Shown here: in pieces, positions 1 through 12,190 of the stretch
Layout: every line of letters starts with the position of its first letter
Numbering within the stretch: the stretch's first letter is position 1
Origin: Loripinus fragilis
Lineage: Eukaryota > Mollusca > Bivalvia > Lucinida > Lucinidae
NCBI GenBank assembly: GCA_964019695.1
Contig: OZ026525.1
Coordinates: 92,537,779-92,601,778, forward strand
Length of the DNA stretch: 64,000 bases
Reading direction: 5' to 3'
Notes under the pieces: generated by a model
Databases searched by the model: none
The model's input: the letters and a program-made list of their open reading frames with translations, nothing else
What the model was told of the DNA's origin: nothing
Made by a program: the position numbers and the translations under genes

Positions 1-72
1 TTGATATGGTAACATATGTAACATACTGTTACAGGCTAACCTCCTGGTTAATAGAGTGCAGACATCTCTTAT

Positions 73-261
73 TTGATGCAGGTTGAATTGTTCTTTAAGG
101 TAGGATATATATCTGCACATTCTCAAAGGGGTGGAGTGGAACAGGATTGTACTCAGTTTGCAGCCCTAATACTATGTCATGATTCTACTGGTTGTGACGA
201 AATGGGTGATTATTTTGCCATAGAAGCAGACACAATGATAGACATTGTGAGGTTGACTTGA
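73..261 (+). other. Possible exon or coding relic with HDSTGCDE motif
   Basis: A 62-residue open frame is preceded by a plausible splice acceptor (TTTGATGCAG, ending near 81). It contains the string CHDSTGCDEMGDYFAIEADT. This faintly resembles the H-x-x-TGCD block of uncharacterised, often transposon-associated proteins in molluscs. No clear donor is seen, and the frame ends in a stop. I do not recognise a gene. Chance is a real alternative. Confidence 0.2.
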
Positions 262-270
262 ATAAAGATT

Positions 271-1195
271 GTTTTTGAATATTTATATTTAATAGGAATA
301 CTTATTAAATAGTGTCATTTAAATGTGAACTATTATTTTCTATTTGTATGTCTATATATTTTACTATTATAGACATTAGGAAATATGTGATAAAATATCA
401 TATATAACATCTGTAACACAAGTCTATGGACTTGTTATCAGCAATGACTATAATTACTAAGACTAAGACACCAGAGGCTAGAGATTAATAGGAAAACACG
501 TGAAAATTGTATTTTTTCTGAAATATCATCCCTTACTTCCAAGACAATTTCCTTGCTCATTCATTATGCCATGTAACATACGTTACATACTTTGATAAGT
601 ACTCTGATCCTGATGTCAAACTTGCAAATCTATGATTCTTTATTGCATTAGCATGACAGTCCCAAAAATGTAAGATAGCCACCAGTGTCAAATATTTTCA
701 TATATTTTTCTTCAATAATAGATAGGGGAAGGGTCGAAACTAATGTTGTGAGAACTTGTGACCCAACCCCATTGCTGTAAATATTTTGGCAATAAAACAT
801 GTTTAAACTAAATAGATATCAAAATTAGATACTTAAAATTGGGGGTAGAGTTGTTTAATAGCTCATATAAAACAATTAATTCGGGATAGAAAAGCAAAAC
901 TATGTTTTTTCTATAAGTCGAATGAGTATTTTTGCAAACTAAGATTAAAAACACTCGAAAAATGCACAAATCGGCTGTAAAATTAAATGATGTTAGTCAC
1001 GAATTCAATTTTCAAAGGAAAATCAAATCTATGTAACGCATATAACACCATTTGAAGCTGTAATTTTGTTTAAAATGCTGCTTTTATGTAGCTTAGGCAT
1101 CTAGCTTGCAAACTACATAAGAAATTTGAATAATTAGATAGTTTAATGTCTTCTTTCTGTAGCTCAAACTTTCATTTTGCTTTTTTCCTTAGTTT
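271..1195. other. No gene seen; AT-rich DNA
   Basis: No coding signature or full-length repeat recognised. The GTAACATAYGTWACA palindrome seen at both ends of the region recurs near 572. Confidence 0.5.
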
Positions 1196-1309
1196 GTTAC
1201 AGTAACATATGTAACAGGCTGTCAGAGACTAACGCCCCGGCGCACAGAGTGCAAACATCTCTTAAAAGATGTGGCATGAAATTTTCTTCAAGATAGGATT
1301 TAGCTTGAA

Positions 1310-2390
1310 GTCTAATGATTTTGATTTTGAAATAGTAAATTTCCCATTTCTTGATGGAGATGTTCCTCGCTCCCCTTCCTAACGTGTATATATTTCGCAA
1401 CTTATTCGTTTTGCGAGAGTGTTTTCTAATATTGATGATTTCAACAACAGAACCCTATTTTTGACTGCTAAGTCATTAAAACAAGGTTATAGATATCATA
1501 AAATTCGAAAAGCATTTTCTAAACTCTACCACAGAGACTCAGAGTTAATTGTTAAATACCATATTGGTTTAAAAACTCTTCTGCAACAGGGCATATCAGA
1601 ACCTATATTTTATGGTGATTTAGTTTATTAATTCAACATAAGTGTTGGAAACTCTAATTTTAGTGGTCAATTCAAAAAGATAGTAAAACGTTATAAAAAA
1701 AAGTTGGATATAACTTGGAAATCATGCGACAGTCTGCATGCCTGGTTGTAAACCCAATCACAGCTTTTAGCCCTGGTTTCCTCTTCAATTGCACGACGGT
1801 GGGTCAGGCTTCAGACTCAATGACGGCTCTGACGTAAAGCTTTAATCGGTGGGTTCGTGCCTGATGCTTGGCTGTAGCTGGGCCAACCGTGGCTCAACTT
1901 GAGGTTTTCTTTAGCTCTGACTATCTGAGAGTCATGAACCCTTTTCTCTGTTTCATCATAGTGCGTTGTTTTGATTGCTTGTCTCTTCGATGATGCACTG
2001 TAATAGTAAGCTATCATCCATGCGAGCTTAACATTTTGTGCTTTAACAACAGCAGAACCTAGGGCGAAGATTTTGTACCAGTAAAATTTATTTAAGCCCC
2101 CTCTCCCCCAGTGGCTTTGGCTGATGTCCGCTCTAAGGCGGTGGTTCTGTTGTTGTTGATTCGTTGTAGATTGTTACTCCCATTGTGGGATTCTGTAATT
2201 GTTCAAGGTTTTATTGTGCGTAACTTTGTGTACATTCCAGTTTTGCAATCATCTCGATGGGGAAGACAGAGCTGGTTACTTTGCTTTGTTTGTCTTCCTG
2301 GTGTCTCGTGTTTGTTGTGTGGCTCTTCCTCACGATGCCACGGGTTTGTCTGCAGTTTGTGATTGCGGTATTTCCTGAGGATACTCACTT
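1310..2390 (+). mobile_element. 5'-truncated, decayed copy of retroelement R1 (YLDD-type RT)
   Basis: From about 1323 to 1836 the translation follows the C-terminal third of the reverse transcriptase found again at 17.7-19.2 kb: DFDFEIVNFPFLDGDVPRS, then QGYRYHKIRKAFSKLYHR, GISEPIFYGDLVY and SACLVVNPIT. The copy is dead. A TAA at 1380-1382 replaces a Tyr codon, another stop follows DLVY, and a frameshift lies near 1690 in an A-run. The catalytic RT domain is missing. Sequence 1837-2390 matches the element's 3' untranslated part and ends in the block TTTGTGATTGCGGTATTTCC, also found at 53.58 kb. Penelope-like affiliation is inferred, not proven. Confidence 0.8.
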
Positions 2391-2569
2391 ACTGTTTTTG
2401 TTGTTGAACGGACATCAGCCTAAGCTATGTGGGACTTAAATGCATTTTATAGCCGCCATTTCTTCACTTTAGATTCTGTTGGTGGTAAAACGCAAAACTG
2501 TTTAGCTCGCATTTAGGCTTCCTAACTAATACAATATATCACCACAGAGAAACTAGAATTGTTTTTCTA

Positions 2570-3115
2570 CAAAATAATGTCTCCCCCTTTTAGGACTCAA
2601 AAAATCACAAAAATGTGTTACAAGAGGAATAATTGGAAACTATACATGTAAGTGTTGTGGTTCTTGTGAATTACACATCATCTGAATACGCATTACCAAG
2701 TTATAGAGGGGATACGAAACAGCATGATTGCAACTGATCACAGGGAAATAACTCCAAAACATCCAAAGCAGAGTTATCGTTCTTGTACATGACGCATTGT
2801 CTCATTGTGCTCTAGAAGTGTATGAAAATTTAACAATGCCAACTTACAGAGTGGACAAAATGCCCATATCTATGTTACAAGGGGAATAATTTGATAAATA
2901 AACGTGCAAGAGTTATGGCTCTTGTGCATGACACGTCGTCTGAATGTGCTTTACAAATGTATGAAGTTTCGTTGAAATATCCCTAACGGTAATCAAGTTA
3001 TAGAGCGGACAGGCTGTTGTGATGGACAGACAGACATACAGACAGACAGACACAAGGGGAAAAACAATATATCACCCGACCCTTCCAGGGGGAGGCATAA
3101 TAACACATTAAAATG
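2570..3115 (+). repeat. Dispersed repeat with about three 175-bp internal units and (GACA)n
   Basis: Blocks such as GTTACAAGRGGAATAATT, CAAGAGTTATGGCTCTTGTG and CAAGTTATAGAG recur about every 175 bp. The stretch ends in a GACAGACAGACA run at 3024-3052. This is a common architecture for bivalve repeats with a microsatellite near one end. No protein is encoded. Confidence 0.6.
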
Positions 3116-3814
3116 AAACAAAGAAAAGGGCTCATTTCCCACAGATGTCAGAGCTAAAGCAAACCTCAAGTTGAGCTAAGGTTGACGACGATACAACAAA
3201 TACCATGCGTGTACAAACTTAAAATGGTAGATATTAACAAAGGATGTCATGGATTTCCGTGACGTTGATAAAGTACAAACAATAACTGCTCCCCAATGGG
3301 ATATATTTAGCATTTTTTAAAGTCACGGAAAACCGCTACCTTCCAAAAAGTTCAATGTCATGAAAATCTGCGACAAAGGCTAGCCGCGGATTTCCGTGTG
3401 ATCCCTACCTGATCAGATTGCGCATATACGCAGGCTTGATCTTCACATTGTTGTTCGCATGCAACAAAATCAGATACAGTATGCAGTTATTTCATGCCTG
3501 TTTGTAGTAGTCAAAACTATTATCCCAAGGTACTGTGCACTATTGCACGAGGCTTAATGGCAAATATACAGACATGAAGTAACTTTTATAACCCAACCCA
3601 TTTGATGCATTGTCTAATTTAAATGGGGTGTGAAAAAAATGCGCAAAATGATATTCAGAATCGTGCGCAAATGAAGGAATCAAAGTGCGCAAAAGATATA
3701 CTGAAGTGCGCAAATGAAAAGCGCCGGCCTATATACCCCTTCGTCCATTTGTCGACGTCAAGCGTAACAATTACAAGCTGATAGTGTGTATATTGCAAAG
3801 CCTGATATTCATAC
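3116..3814. other. No gene; short TGCGCAAA-repeat patch
   Basis: Nothing coding recognised. Between about 3638 and 3715 the octamer TGCGCAAA occurs four times at about 20-24 bp spacing, a small imperfect tandem repeat. Confidence 0.45.
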
Positions 3815-4893
3815 GCGATTAATGACGCCGCGTCTGGGAGTGAAATAAATAGAGGATATTAACTGTTTTGAGGTGAATACCAAATATATTTCATCGAGTG
3901 TGTTGAAAACATCAGAATTTTTATGAGTGCGCAGCACGAATGAAAATTTTGATTTTTTCAACTCACGAGATGGAATATATTTGGTATTTACTAAAAAAAA
4001 GTAAATTTTCTTTTTATTTTATACTGTTTTAGTAGATTTACAGTTAATCAATTTGTTAACCATGCTTCAAGCAGAATCACAACAATGTACAAGAAGACAA
4101 AGGAGTATTTGTGACAGAATACCTGGATCAATCTACATGATCCATAGTCATCAGGACTTGCAGATAAAAAGAAATTTATTCAGCGTCAAAGTGTGAGACA
4201 AGTGACGTCATAAGTGACATCATAACTTGTTGATTACGTTGCGTAGCATAGGTTACATGCATTGCCCCACTCACTGAAGCCGGAGGTGTTGAAAATTCAA
4301 AATCGAAAAATTTCAGCAAATTTGAATTATTTTGGTACCAAAATGTTCCTCATGTTCTAACTAAGAAAATTACTACCCACACTTGATGTTTTGTTCACAA
4401 ATAAGAAAGTTATAGGCGTTTGAACTTTCGAAGTGAGCTGCATTAATTGAATGGAAAAGTCAGAGGTGATCCAAAATACGCTACAGTGAAAATATAGGCT
4501 GATATCATATCATATCATTTCACTAGTTATTGATATCACTTTTATTTGTTTTTTGATATGCATTGATTTCACTGCTAAGTATAAAATAAAACCATGCAAT
4601 GAAATCGATAAACCACTTGTTAGTTACGTTAGTGCGCAACGTGATGACGTCCAATATAACGTTGCGTAAAAAATGGCAAATTATTGACTTTTTCACGCCA
4701 AAATGTGATTTTAAAGTAATTTTAATGTCATGTGATAAATAGAATCTAATATTCGGCCTGTATTATTGAATTTATTGAACCCGTTACGAACAAGAGATAA
4801 AATGCTTGGCAAGCTTCGCATTTTATCTCATTTTCTCAACTCGTTTAATAAATTCAATAAAACATGAGCACTCACGTAAGATCCTCTATGTAT
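3815..4893. repeat. Interspersed repeat, inverted relative to 17110-17465, with internal MITE
   Basis: Sequence 4555-4893 is the reverse complement of 17110-17450 at high similarity. Shared blocks include ATAGAGGATCTTA, GAGATAAAATGCGA and TTTATCACATGACATTAA. The block GTCTGGGAGTGAAATAA at 3832-3848 matches the far end of the 17-kb copy, so this copy is an expanded version. A 120-bp MITE sits inside at 3872-3992. Confidence 0.6.
3872..3992. mobile_element. 120-bp TIR MITE (GAATACCAAATATATT ends)
   Basis: The left end GAATACCAAATATATTTCAT and the right end, reverse-complemented (AAATACCAAATATATTCCAT), form a TIR of about 22 bp. A related but rearranged copy lies at 45725-45925. Confidence 0.65.
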
Positions 4894-4905
4894 AGTCATT
4901 TGGCA

Positions 4906-5570
4906 CTATCACAAGAATAAGAAAAAACGGTTATTATCCATATTTCTAAATTGACGTTAAATTTGGTTTATTCCGTATTTATTCTTTAAAGACATATATT
5001 TTGTGATATATGGAATCATTAGTGACTTTACTGATAAGGGACAGTTTCAGTATCTCACAAACTTAAAGGGGCCTCAAGAGGGGACTTACCTGTATACAAC
5101 ACAATTTCTTCACTAAGATAAAGATCAATATTTTATCAGAAAATACCTAATCCCTTCATGGGACCACTTTATTGCCCCCTGTAAGGAAGTCATTATCACC
5201 TCATAAAGATTAGCCTTTGATCTGTCCCGTATGACCCCTGGAGAGAATCATAATGAGTGGTACCAGTATTATTGCTCAATTTTCTATGCCTTTAAAAGTA
5301 GGGGATAACTAAGGGATAAATACAGGGTATTAAGACATACACTCCAGAGACAACAGTGATAAAAATGGTATTTTTGACGCTGTGACGTCATGTTCCATAT
5401 TTGATAAATATATTTTCTCCTAAAATATTTTCTAATGTCTTGTTATTGAAATAAACATATACGTTAAGATCTATGATTTGTTATTTACGAGTTTAAAGCA
5501 AACAAAAAGTGTCACTTTTCTCTACATTTGTACAGATTCGCCATAATCGATTTTGCTTGGTACGTGATAT
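4906..5570. other. No gene recognised
   Basis: AT-rich sequence without a recognisable exon, RNA or repeat boundary. Confidence 0.4.
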
Positions 5571-5942
5571 GGCCAGAATTTTTTATAAGTTGATTTACGG
5601 AAATTTTTTTTCAGATTTAGGGTCGGGGGATGAAAAGAAAAGCTCTGAAAAAGACCAGTTTTCTGGTCATTTTCAGAGCATTTTTTAATATCCCCAGAAC
5701 AAACAGTAAAACTAGTAAGGTAAACCAACAGTCTGTAATAAATCTTTAAATATTTCATCATTTACAGTGTCACTCTCAAAATACACAGACAGAACCTCAA
5801 AAATACAATATTTTTTTCAACGAAACAAATAATATTTAGAGTCGGCGGATAAAATAAAAAATATAATTTTAGATTTTTTCACTATTTTCCGGAAAAATTA
5901 CAGTAGGAGGGTTTGTAAATCAACTAGTAAAAAAATCTGGCC
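5571..5942. mobile_element. MITE family M8 (GGCCAGA ends)
   Basis: A roughly 370-bp element with TIRs GGCCAGAATTTTTT...TTGATTTACG at both ends, flanked by TAA on the right. It contains a snap-back core (GCTCTGAAAAAGACCAG with its complement). A second copy in inverted orientation occupies 37177-37599. Confidence 0.75.
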
Positions 5943-5978
5943 TTAGTTTAAAATTTTCACCCGCTGGATCATGATAAC

Positions 5979-6347
5979 GGGTCCTTGTCGCGAGAAAACC
6001 TGCCTTTGCACACTTGCGCAGTTTGATCAGCGTATTTGTATTCGCTTCCTGATTAGTACGATACTGTAAATTCAGGTATTTTCTCGAGGGTTTATGTTCG
6101 CGAAACTTCGCGTGTGCGAAGTTTCGCAAAAATAAAACCCTCGCGAAACGACAAAATCACTCCGATGTTTATTGATATAAATCATGCCTTAGTAGTGAAT
6201 ATTTAACGTCGCAAATTATGTCTTTTAACACGATTCGCGAAAATAAAATTCTCACAAAAATTTCCTAATTTACAGAAGCTAAACTTGCAGAATGCAAAAT
6301 TTCAAGATTCTAGGTAGTCTCTGTAGCTGAGCAGGCTGATTTGAACA
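5979..6347. mobile_element. MITE M2 copy split by MITE M9 (6062-6276)
   Basis: The left part (5979-6055) carries CGCGAGAAAACCTG and CAGTTTGATCAGCG. The right part (6287-6347) carries TAGTCTCTGTAGCTGAGCAG. Both are diagnostic of family M2. The inserted M9 element has TIR TACTGTAAATTC/TAATTTACAG and GTTCGCGAAACTTCGCG hairpin sequence. Its relative is at 16329-16547. Confidence 0.7.
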
Positions 6348-6970
6348 ATAGGGGAGACCGGGGCTGGTTGATGCATTTTTAAGTCTTTTTGGGATATTTC
6401 GTGAACGGAAGGACCAAATATGATCATTTTTGTATGTGCTTAAAGCTCTATCTTTCCTCTATTCAAAACAGAAAAGAAATCCTTAAGTTGATGCATTTTT
6501 CTCTTATGTTAGTCTACTTGTCCACGGAACTGATTGTACAGTAGATATACCATTTCTTTAGACAAACAGGACTTTATTTGTTTTTATGTAGTTAGATGAT
6601 TTTAAGCCATTTGATTTGTCTATATAGATAGCAAAAGATGTGGGACTTAGCATGAACAATTATAGGGATAACATGACCAAACTCGTATACTTTTAATTTT
6701 GAAACTTTAATTAAAACTTTAAACATTTTAAACTGGAACATTTCAATTCATTGCTATATGGAATGCTATTAAACGTCACAGGAGAAAACCTGACTGCATG
6801 TACAAAAGGAAAGGAGCAAATCAGCTGCGAAGTAACTGTGGAGATCAGCACATTTTCCTACTACATAGATTGTACAACATCTCTCAATCCGTAATCCCTA
6901 ATAATGTCCAGCCTCAAACTGTCTACTGTGTTAAATCATGTATACATCTATTGTGACCATTTGTGAATTT

Positions 6971-8880
6971 GTTGTTATAGGAATGTCATTGGATTTACTC
7001 AGCAAGACTAAGGTTATGGAATGTCATTGGATTTACTCAGCAGGACTAAGGTTGGGGAATGTCATTGGATTTACTCAGCAAGACTAAGGTTATGGAATGA
7101 CATTGGATTTACTCAGCAGGAATAAGGCTATGGAATGTCATTGGATTTACTCAGCAGGACTAAGGTTATGAAATGTCATTGGATATACTCAGCAGGACTA
7201 AGGTTATGAAATGTCATTGGATTTACTCAGCAGGACTAAGGTTATGGAATGTCATTGGATTTACTCAGCAGGACTAAGGTTGAGGAATGTCATTGGATTT
7301 ACTCAGCAGGACTAAGGTTATGAAATGTCATTGGATTTACTCAGCAGAACTAAGGTTATGAAATGTCATTGGATTTACTCAGCAGGACTTAATTTATTGA
7401 ATGTAATTGGATTTACTTAGCGAAACTAAGGTTATGATATGTCATTAGAATAACTCAGCAGGACTAAGGTTATGAAATGTAATTGGATTTACTCAGCAGG
7501 ACTGAGGTTGTTATTGTTGTGTTTGTGTTTAAAGTCCCACCAACAGCTAAGGTCATATGGAGACGGGGCCACAGCTTAAAGTCTCATCAGACAGACTGGT
7601 GAAGCTGGGCATCCAACCTGCGACCCCTGGTTTCCAAGGCAAGCGGCTTATCCACTACACCACAGTGGCTCCTACAGGACTGAGGTTATGAAATCTCATT
7701 AGATTTACTCAGCAAGACTTTGGTTATGAAAACGTCGTTGGATTTTCTCAGACTAAGGTTATGTAATGTCATTGGATTTACTTAGCAAAAGTAGGGTTAT
7801 GAAATCCCATTGGATTTACTCAGCAAGACTTAGGTTATTGAATGTCATTGGATTTACTTAGCAGGACTAAGGTTATGGAATGTAATTAGATTTACTTAGC
7901 AAAACTTAGGTTATGGAATTTCAATGGATTTACATTTGTTCATTCAGCAGGACTTAGGTTATGGAATGACATTTGTTTATTCAGCAGGATTAAGGTTATG
8001 GAATGATATTTGTTCTTGCAGCAGGACTAAGGTTATGGAATGACATTTGTTCTTTCAGCAGGACTGAGGTTATGGAATGACATTTGTTCTTTCAGCAGGA
8101 CTTAGGTTATGGAATCATTTTGTTCATTCAGCAAGACTAAGTTTATGGAATGACATTTTGCTCATTCAGCACGACTAAGGTTATGGAATGACATTTTGTT
8201 AATTCAGCAGGACTATGGTTATGGAATGACATTTTGGTCATTCAGCAGGACTAAGGTTGTGGAATGTCATTTTTCTTCATTCAGCAGGACTGAGGTTATG
8301 GAATGTCTTTTTGTTCATTCAGCAGGACTAAGGTTATGGAATGACATTTTGTTCATTAATCAGGACTGAGGTTATGGAATGTCATTTTGTTCATTCAGCA
8401 GGACTAAGGTTATGGACTGTCATTTTGTTCATTCAGCTGGACTTAGGTTATGGAATGTAACTTTGTTCATTCAGCTGGACTAAGGTTATGGAATGACATT
8501 TTGTTCATTCAGCAGGACCTAGGTTATGGAATGTCATTTTGTTCATTCAGCTGGACTTAGGTTATGGAATGTAATTTTGTTCATTCAGCAGGACTAAGGT
8601 TATGGAAAGACATTTTGTTCATTCAGCAGGACCTAGGTTATGGAATGTCATTTTGTTCATTCAGCTGGACTAAGGTTATGGAATGACATTTTGTTCATTC
8701 AGCAGGACTTATTTTATGGAATGCTGTTTGAATGGAATTTGATTCATTCAGCAAGACTTAGCTAATGAAATGTCATTTGATTCAATTTATCGAATGTCAT
8801 TTGGTTTATCCAGCAGGAGTAAGGTTATGGGATGCCATTGGATTCATTCAGCAGGACTTAGGTTATGAAATGTCATTAGA
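6971..8880 (+). repeat. 38-bp minisatellite, about 46 units in two sequence types
   Basis: The unit begins GGTTATGGAATGTCATTGGA and ends TTTACTCAGCAGGACTAA (38 bp) from 6971 to about 7920. It then shifts to a type with ATTTTGTTCATTCAGC in the middle up to 8765, and the last units revert partly. A dimeric higher-order pattern (GGACCTAGG versus GGACTTAGG, CAGCAGG versus CAGCTGG) is visible at about 8400-8700. A SINE interrupts the array at about 7513-7676. Open frames through it are spurious. Confidence 0.93.
7513..7676 (-). mobile_element. tRNA-derived SINE (S3) inside the minisatellite
   Basis: On the - strand the head reads GAGCCACTGTGGTGTAGTGG...GGTCGCAGGTTGGATGCC. This has the spacing and sequence of pol III A and B boxes in a tRNA-like head. 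A short body follows. Minisatellite units continue on both sides, so this is a later insertion. Confidence 0.75.
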
Positions 8881-9092
8881 GTCCAAACTGGGTGCAAAGA
8901 TTACTAGTAGAGGACAAAAATTGCCGCTAGCAAGAAAAGAGAATGATATAGATAAACACCCTTTCTCAGGCATTCAGACTGTGCAGGTGTAAAAGCTGAT
9001 CAGGAACTTTTTAAACATGTTAGGGTACCTTTTTACATGGTACAGCTGATATTGAATAGTATTGATTATTGAAAATCACAACAAGACTTTCA
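8881..9092. other. MITE M3 tail fragment, otherwise nothing recognised
   Basis: Sequence 8881-8945 contains GAGGACAAAAATTGCCGCTAG, an end fragment of family M3, directly after the minisatellite. Confidence 0.4.
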
Positions 9093-9294
9093 TTAACCCT
9101 TATCCCGCCTTTTTTTTTTTGGCATAAAAATGCTGTCTGCTTTTTACATCCGCTGCAGATATCCAAGTGCACTTCAGACTAGATTTTTTTATATAAGCAA
9201 ACAATATTTGATCTGGGCCCATAGTGTTTGCAATTCACATAAGCAGATGAGAGTGCAGATGACAAAAGTCTAAACTGGCACGCTTAGGGCTAAA
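9093..9294. mobile_element. MITE family M4 copy
   Basis: Begins TTAACCCTTATCCCGCC and ends CACGCTTAGGGCTAA. Internal GTCTGCTTTT and GCAGATGACAAAAG blocks are typical of the M3/M4 group. Between this copy and 9497 nothing else is recognised. Confidence 0.6.
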
Positions 9295-9496
9295 CAATTC
9301 AAATAATGGGTTAACTTTTTTTTCTCATGACTCAATGGAAAAATACATTTTGGGTATAATAAATAGCAACATCTCACAGAGATGGTTCTTTTTCGATGCT
9401 TCATGCAATATAATGTGCCTTTTCTGTAGAAATAAAATAAGATAAACATGATAAAGTCTGTCTCATCTGGTGGCTTTTTGGAATATTCCATTTTTA

Positions 9497-9735
9497 ATTT
9501 AGCGCTTGTTCATTTCCATTATCACGCCATTCATGACAATGCCGTCTGCTTTCTCTTCTGCTGATATATACTTCCGCAGCTCTCATTGCAAACAGTATGA
9601 ACCCTGATCAGACTGCTCCCTTTTGAGCAGTCTGATCAGAGTTCATAATGCTTGCTCCCATGATAACAGTATTCAGGAGTGTATTTGAATATATGCAGCA
9701 GACATGGAAAGCAGACGACATTTTTCAGGACAAAA
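9497..9735. mobile_element. MITE M4-like copy with snap-back core
   Basis: Central hairpin CTGATCAGACTGCTCCC...GAGCAGTCTGATCAG (about 9607-9650), flanked by CTTCTGCTGATATA and GCAGACGACA blocks. Confidence 0.6.
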
Positions 9736-9814
9736 GTTTACTGTAAGTATTTGGCGAAAATCAATCCAAAAAGAAGTTCCTGATCAGACTGTCATTTCAG
9801 CCAACTGATCTGCC

Positions 9815-10027
9815 TAGCTCTTCCCTTGCTAGCAGAGACTTTTGTCGTCTGCTGATAACCTTTGCAAAAACAGTTTGTACCCAGATCAGAACCGACAGAT
9901 CGTCCGTCAATCCTGATCTGGATCCAAATCAGTGTTCCTGAAATATATTTTTTTAAATGTTAATCATGAAAAAGAAAAATCAGCAGACGACAGCCAAAGC
10001 ATGAAAAATTACCCAGCATGCAAAGCT
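9815..10027 (+). mobile_element. MITE family M3 copy
   Basis: Starts CTCTTCCCTTGCTAGCAG and runs through GTCGTCTGCTGATAACC, a CCAGATCAG...CTGATCTGG palindrome and GCAGACGACA. It ends ACCCAGCATGCAAAG. Confidence 0.75.
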
Positions 10028-10418
10028 ACACAGATTTTACCTGCTGATTATTGAAAATTTTCTGCTTAAACTTGTCCATATCTTGTTATGACAGATTCAT
10101 CTCAGTTGTTGGCAAGCTCCCAGTGAAATGAACAAGCCTACTATAGTGTTTCCAGAACGTAAGTGACCCCCGTTTTTTGCTAATTATTCTTTAATGGTGA
10201 TTTTAATTGAAAAATAAATTAGATAAATGAATTTAGATATAGACCGCGTAATTGAGTTAATTTTTCTCACATAAATGTGAGTTTTTGTATAGGCTGGGAT
10301 TAGATGGAATTTTGGTGTGTTTTTGCCGCTCCTCTTTGAATTAGTCCCCAAGTGAACATAACGATATAAATAAAACATGGTTTATACGGGTCAGTGGAGG
10401 TAATTCGTCAGTCCAACA

Positions 10419-10565
10419 GATAAGAGTGCGTAACAGAAAATTATTTTTCCTATTTCTCAACCAAAAAATATTTTCAAAAAATATTTGGTATGTACTCAAA
10501 ACAACCGTCTCGATGATACGGTTCTTTTGAGCACCCAAAACACGTGTTTAAACTGATAAAGTCAG
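10419..10565. mobile_element. Palindromic MITE M5 copy (degenerate)
   Basis: Contains TACTCAAAACAACCGTCTC...CGGTTCTTTTGAGCACCC, the M5 core with an imperfect centre, inside the 2.5-kb TIR element. Confidence 0.7.
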
Positions 10566-10969
10566 TTGCTGCTTCACGCTAAAATTGCTTAACTGGAACA
10601 ATCTTCGCGCATTAGGCTATGATTCACTGCTTGTACATACTTAAAAACTTCACTGTACATCTAAAACCGATGCATTGAAATGGCCTGTGTTAAAAAGCGA
10701 TTCAAGTAATAGTATTGTCTAAACCTTAAATGCTGGGTTGTTGTTGTCCTCTGGTGAGTTTCTTTCAAAATAATTATTTTCTAAAAGTCGGTTTTCAAAC
10801 AGTATGGATCCAGATAATGCCCAACATTTTAGCCTGAACTTGGCTTCGGCTGTCAACAAAGTTTATCAGCGAAATATCTTAAGCAGGCAAATATTTGACG
10901 CTCTTGAAGTTTAATGTATATCACCATTCGCTATTTCTCGTCAACTCTCTAATTTGCTTGAATTGTCGT

Positions 10970-12190
10970 CATAAACTCTTTACTTACTAGTGTCGTCTGC
11001 TGATAACCTTTGCAAACAATTAAGACCCAGATCAGACCCAACGGGCATGATCTGGATCCAAACTGCTTGACACTCTACTGATATTACCGAATAAAAAAAT
11101 AGATACTAGAACACATTCGATGGCGCACCATCGCAAATCCCCACGCTCTGGAAGAAATCTAATGGTAATTGACCCTTTGCCCCCATCCTTAGGTCACCAG
11201 TTTTATCGTAGGTTAAAATTGTTCAGTGTATCGTGGTCCATAGCTCATCCCCTTTAATTTGATATGCCACATGACCATGTTCAGAAAATTAAAATTTTGA
11301 CCCCTCCCCAAGCCCCCAGGGGGCGAGGACCCAAAAAATTGTGCCGGTGCATGTGTCATTCATGTGAGTAACTCACACACCAAATCTGGCTGAATTTCGA
11401 AAAAAAAAATTTTTGACCCCCAACCCCCCATGGTACCCCCAAGTCCCCCAAGGGCCGAATAAAAATCCCGTCTGATATGTTATATACCTTTCATCTGTGA
11501 GAAGATACACAAAGTTTGATTTAAAAACCTTTGAAATTCACTTTGTAATTCAGATTTAATGATATTTGACCTTTTGGCCCCCTCCCCAAGGCCCCAGGGG
11601 GCGGGGACCAAAAATAGGTGCCGGTGCATGTGCCATTCATGTAAGTAACTCACACACCAAATCTGGTTGAATTTCGAAAAAAACAAAATTGACCCCGCAA
11701 ACCCCCCAAAGTACCCCTAAGTCCGACCCCTAGGCAATGACCCAGGCGATGAAATGAAAATCCCCTCTGATATGTTTTATATCTTTCATGTGTGAGAAGA
11801 CACACACGGTTTGGTTAAAAAATCTATGAAATTGACTTTGTAATTGAAATTTAATGATAATTAATGATATTTGACCCTTTGGCCCATCCCAAGGGCCCCA
11901 GGGGGCGGGGCCAAAAAAAATGTGCCGTTGAACACCCCATTCATGTGAGCAACTTACACACCAAATTTGGTTGGATTTCATCCAATGGTTTAGGAGGAAA
12001 TAGCGTGATGGACGGACGGACGGACAGACGGACGGAGGCAATTGCAATATCCCCGACGCTTTTTTAAAAAAGCGTGGGGATAAAAACAACAACAGCAAAA
12101 AAACTGATTTTGAAAAAAAAAATATCAGCAGACGACAAAACCATGGCAAATTACCTCGTAGTCAAAAAGAGTCGATGAATTGAAACGGAA
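10970..12190 (+). mobile_element. MITE M3 copy split by a hairpin-ended tandem repeat
   Basis: The M3 left half (GTCGTCTGCTGATAACC...GGATCCAAACTGCTTG) occupies 10970-11090. The right half (TATCAGCAGACGACAAAACC) resumes at about 12110. About 1 kb of foreign repeat lies between them. Confidence 0.75.
11135..12085. repeat. Three ~290-bp units with ATCCCCACGC hairpin ends and (GGAC)n
   Basis: Units starting near 11290, 11570 and 11870 each contain TTTGACCC-TTTGGCCCC, CCAGGGGGCGGGGACC and CACACACCAAATCTGG. A GACGGACGGACGG run lies at 12009-12036. The left end AAATCCCCACGCTCT and the right end AAGCGTGGGGATAAA are inverted copies. Open frames in this GC-rich block are artefacts. Confidence 0.75.

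Larger units (their letters stand above)
6..1306 (+). repeat. Diverged direct repeat pair (6-112 and 1199-1306)
   Basis: The two segments share the order of a GTAACATATGTAACA-type palindrome, a GAGTGCARACATCTCTT block and a TTCTTYAAGRTAGGA block, at roughly 70% identity by eye. The second copy abuts the 5' end of the reverse-transcriptase relic that follows. This may be a duplicated flank or part of the element. Function unknown. Confidence 0.5.

Noticed and set aside
2111..2439. Open frames rich in Leu, Val and Cys on the + strand
   Set aside because: They lie in the R1 3' untranslated region, which recurs at 53.4 kb with different frame breaks.
6971..8880. CRISPR array
   Set aside because: Units are contiguous 38-bp tandem repeats without unique spacers, in a eukaryotic intron-rich context.
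8765..8992. 75-codon + strand frame
   Set aside because: Composed of the last minisatellite units plus an M3 fragment.
11730..12149. 139-codon - strand frame
   Set aside because: Translation of the GC-rich three-unit repeat and (GGAC)n. Similar peptides arise from each unit, with no protein signature.
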